Below, piece after piece: positions 41,044-41,520 of a DNA stretch of 41,520 nt. The notes under the pieces were generated by a model. The model was given only the letters and a program-made list of their open reading frames with translations, made no database searches and was not told the origin of the DNA. Made by a program: the position numbers and the translations under genes. The first letter of the stretch is position 1. Every line of letters begins with the position of its first letter. Source of the DNA: Firm-04 sp045627405 (lineage in GTDB: Bacteria > Bacillota > Clostridia > Oscillospirales > Ruminococcaceae); contig JAZQNP010000033.1 of assembly GCA_045627405.1 (NCBI GenBank), positions 1 to 41,520 on the forward strand, written 5' to 3'.

Positions 41044-41106
41044 ATATAAATGATTTGGTCTGCAACATATCATTTCAGCACACATTCTCTATATATTATT
41101 ACAAAG

Positions 41107-41123
41107 ATACGTTAAGCGTATCG
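41107..41123 (+). other. Small hairpin before the peptide ribosome binding site
   Basis: GATACG TTAAG CGTATC directly before GGAAAGGA. It may mark a 5' end or affect translation. No clear promoter is visible in 41044-41137. Confidence 0.4.
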
Positions 41124-41137
41124 GAAAGGACTAAAAA

Positions 41138-41520
41138 ATGGAAATGACTTATGATGGCGCACTGGTAATGCCCAAGAACTTCGTTTCTGTTGACGAAGAG
41201 GAAATGACCTATGTCGACGGCGGACTGTACATCAGCAATGCAACATTATGGAATTGCTGCAAGGCTTGCTTCTATTGTGTAGCATTTAATCCTGTCGGAG
41301 CTACGCTGGTTGCGATCGGCGCATACAAGGCATACACATTGCTCGCAGCAGGAATCGCTACAGTTGCTGCGAAACTCGGCTGCATCTCCAGAATTCTAGC
41401 AGCTGCATTTGCTATAATTGGCGGCGCAGCACTGCTTGGCTGCGGCTGGGACATCGTAGATGCTCTGATCCAGGGTAAGGGCGTTGACTTCAGTGTCAAG
41501 AAAACCTCTTGGGGCATGCC
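41138..41520 (+). CDS. GG-leader secreted peptide precursor, cut by window end
   Basis: 127 residues are visible with no stop. The N-terminus carries a leader ending in EEEMTYVDGG (Gly28-Gly29), the double-glycine site cut by C39 exporters. The core is at least 98 residues, long for a bacteriocin. It starts with a Cys-rich head (NCCKACFYC, Cys 40, 41, 44, 47), then Ala/Gly-rich hydrophobic stretches able to span a membrane (about 53-78 and 86-103) with Cys82 and Cys102, and a polar tail. Ribosome binding site GGAAAGGA eight bases before ATG. It could be a membrane-active bacteriocin or another secreted factor. The fold and any modification are unknown. Confidence 0.85.
   Translation, partial: MEMTYDGALVMPKNFVSVDEEEMTYVDGGLYISNATLWNCCKACFYCVAFNPVGATLVAIGAYKAYTLLAAGIATVAAKLGCISRILAAAFAIIGGAALLGCGWDIVDALIQGKGVDFSVKKTSWGM

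Larger units (their letters stand above)
33607..41520 (+). mobile_element. Integrated mobile element, left end; right end outside window
   Basis: Starts at the cut in the tRNA-Leu fragment. Contains an own tRNA-Leu(CAA), tyrosine integrase and excisionase-like gene pointing to the junction, TTTCTACCA repeats, an oriT-like region and mobC. Gene content and lower GC differ from the left part of the window. The matching tRNA 3' half (expected to continue GACTCAAAATC with CCGT) was not seen, so the right boundary lies beyond 41520 or was lost. Lack of a relaxase suggests a mobilisable or decaying element. Confidence 0.65.

Noticed and set aside
1..41520. CRISPR array or rRNA genes
   Set aside because: No regularly spaced direct repeats and no rRNA-like sequence were seen.

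Overview
The window looks like chromosome from a spore-lineage, fibre-degrading Firmicute of the Ruminococcus group (Oscillospiraceae), close in character to R. champanellensis or R. flavefaciens. The evidence is a secreted GH48 cellulase ending in a Ruminococcus-type dockerin, a yicC-remA-gmk-rpoZ-priA-def-fmt-rsmB-rlmN-PP2C-PASTA kinase-rsgA-thiN-spoVM block in the order known from Bacillus and Clostridia, consensus sigma-A promoters with 17-base spacers, and strong AGGAGG ribosome binding sites. No species name can be proven from the sequence alone.

Layout. 253-3261 is a four-gene ABC operon (two membrane proteins, an ATPase, an exported protein). 3545-6350 holds a CwlD-like amidase, an unrecognised sensor-like protein and an orphan type IV pilin-like protein. 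6427-11102 (minus strand) is a gliding-type ABC exporter operon (GldA/GldF/GldG-like plus DUF4340). 11486-14352 is the GH48-dockerin cellulase with its own promoter, about 270 bases of leader and a terminator. 14385-30023 is the conserved housekeeping block covering nucleotide metabolism, transcription, replication restart, translation start, rRNA methylation, Ser/Thr phosphorylation and ribosome assembly. It ends in a 30-codon spoVM. coaBC and rpe, found in the Bacillus version, are absent. 30344-33358 (minus) holds an unusual double-length ThyX, a candidate type I toxin-antitoxin pair, ilvE and a 42-residue membrane protein.

From 33607 to the right edge the DNA has the character of an integrated mobile element. 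A tRNA-Leu gene with its own promoter is cut at the anticodon loop. About 215 bases later comes a complete second tRNA-Leu(CAA), then a tyrosine integrase and an excisionase-like protein, with repeated TTTCTACCA motifs on both sides of the integrase. Cargo and mobilisation functions follow: ogt, two unknown genes, an oriT-like hairpin region, mobC without a relaxase, and finally a peptidase-containing ABC exporter (C39 protease plus permease plus ATPase) followed by a long cysteine-containing GG-leader peptide cut off by the window end. The right end of the element is not in the window, so whether the peptide locus lies inside it is inferred.

The best candidates for something new are: the exporter plus its unusually long GG peptide; the element that splits a tRNA-Leu gene yet carries a whole replacement; the convergent toxin/antisense-RNA pair at 31700-32060; the tandem ThyX whose two halves keep complementary parts of the signature motif; and the rlmN start region, where the ribosome binding site points to an ACG codon.
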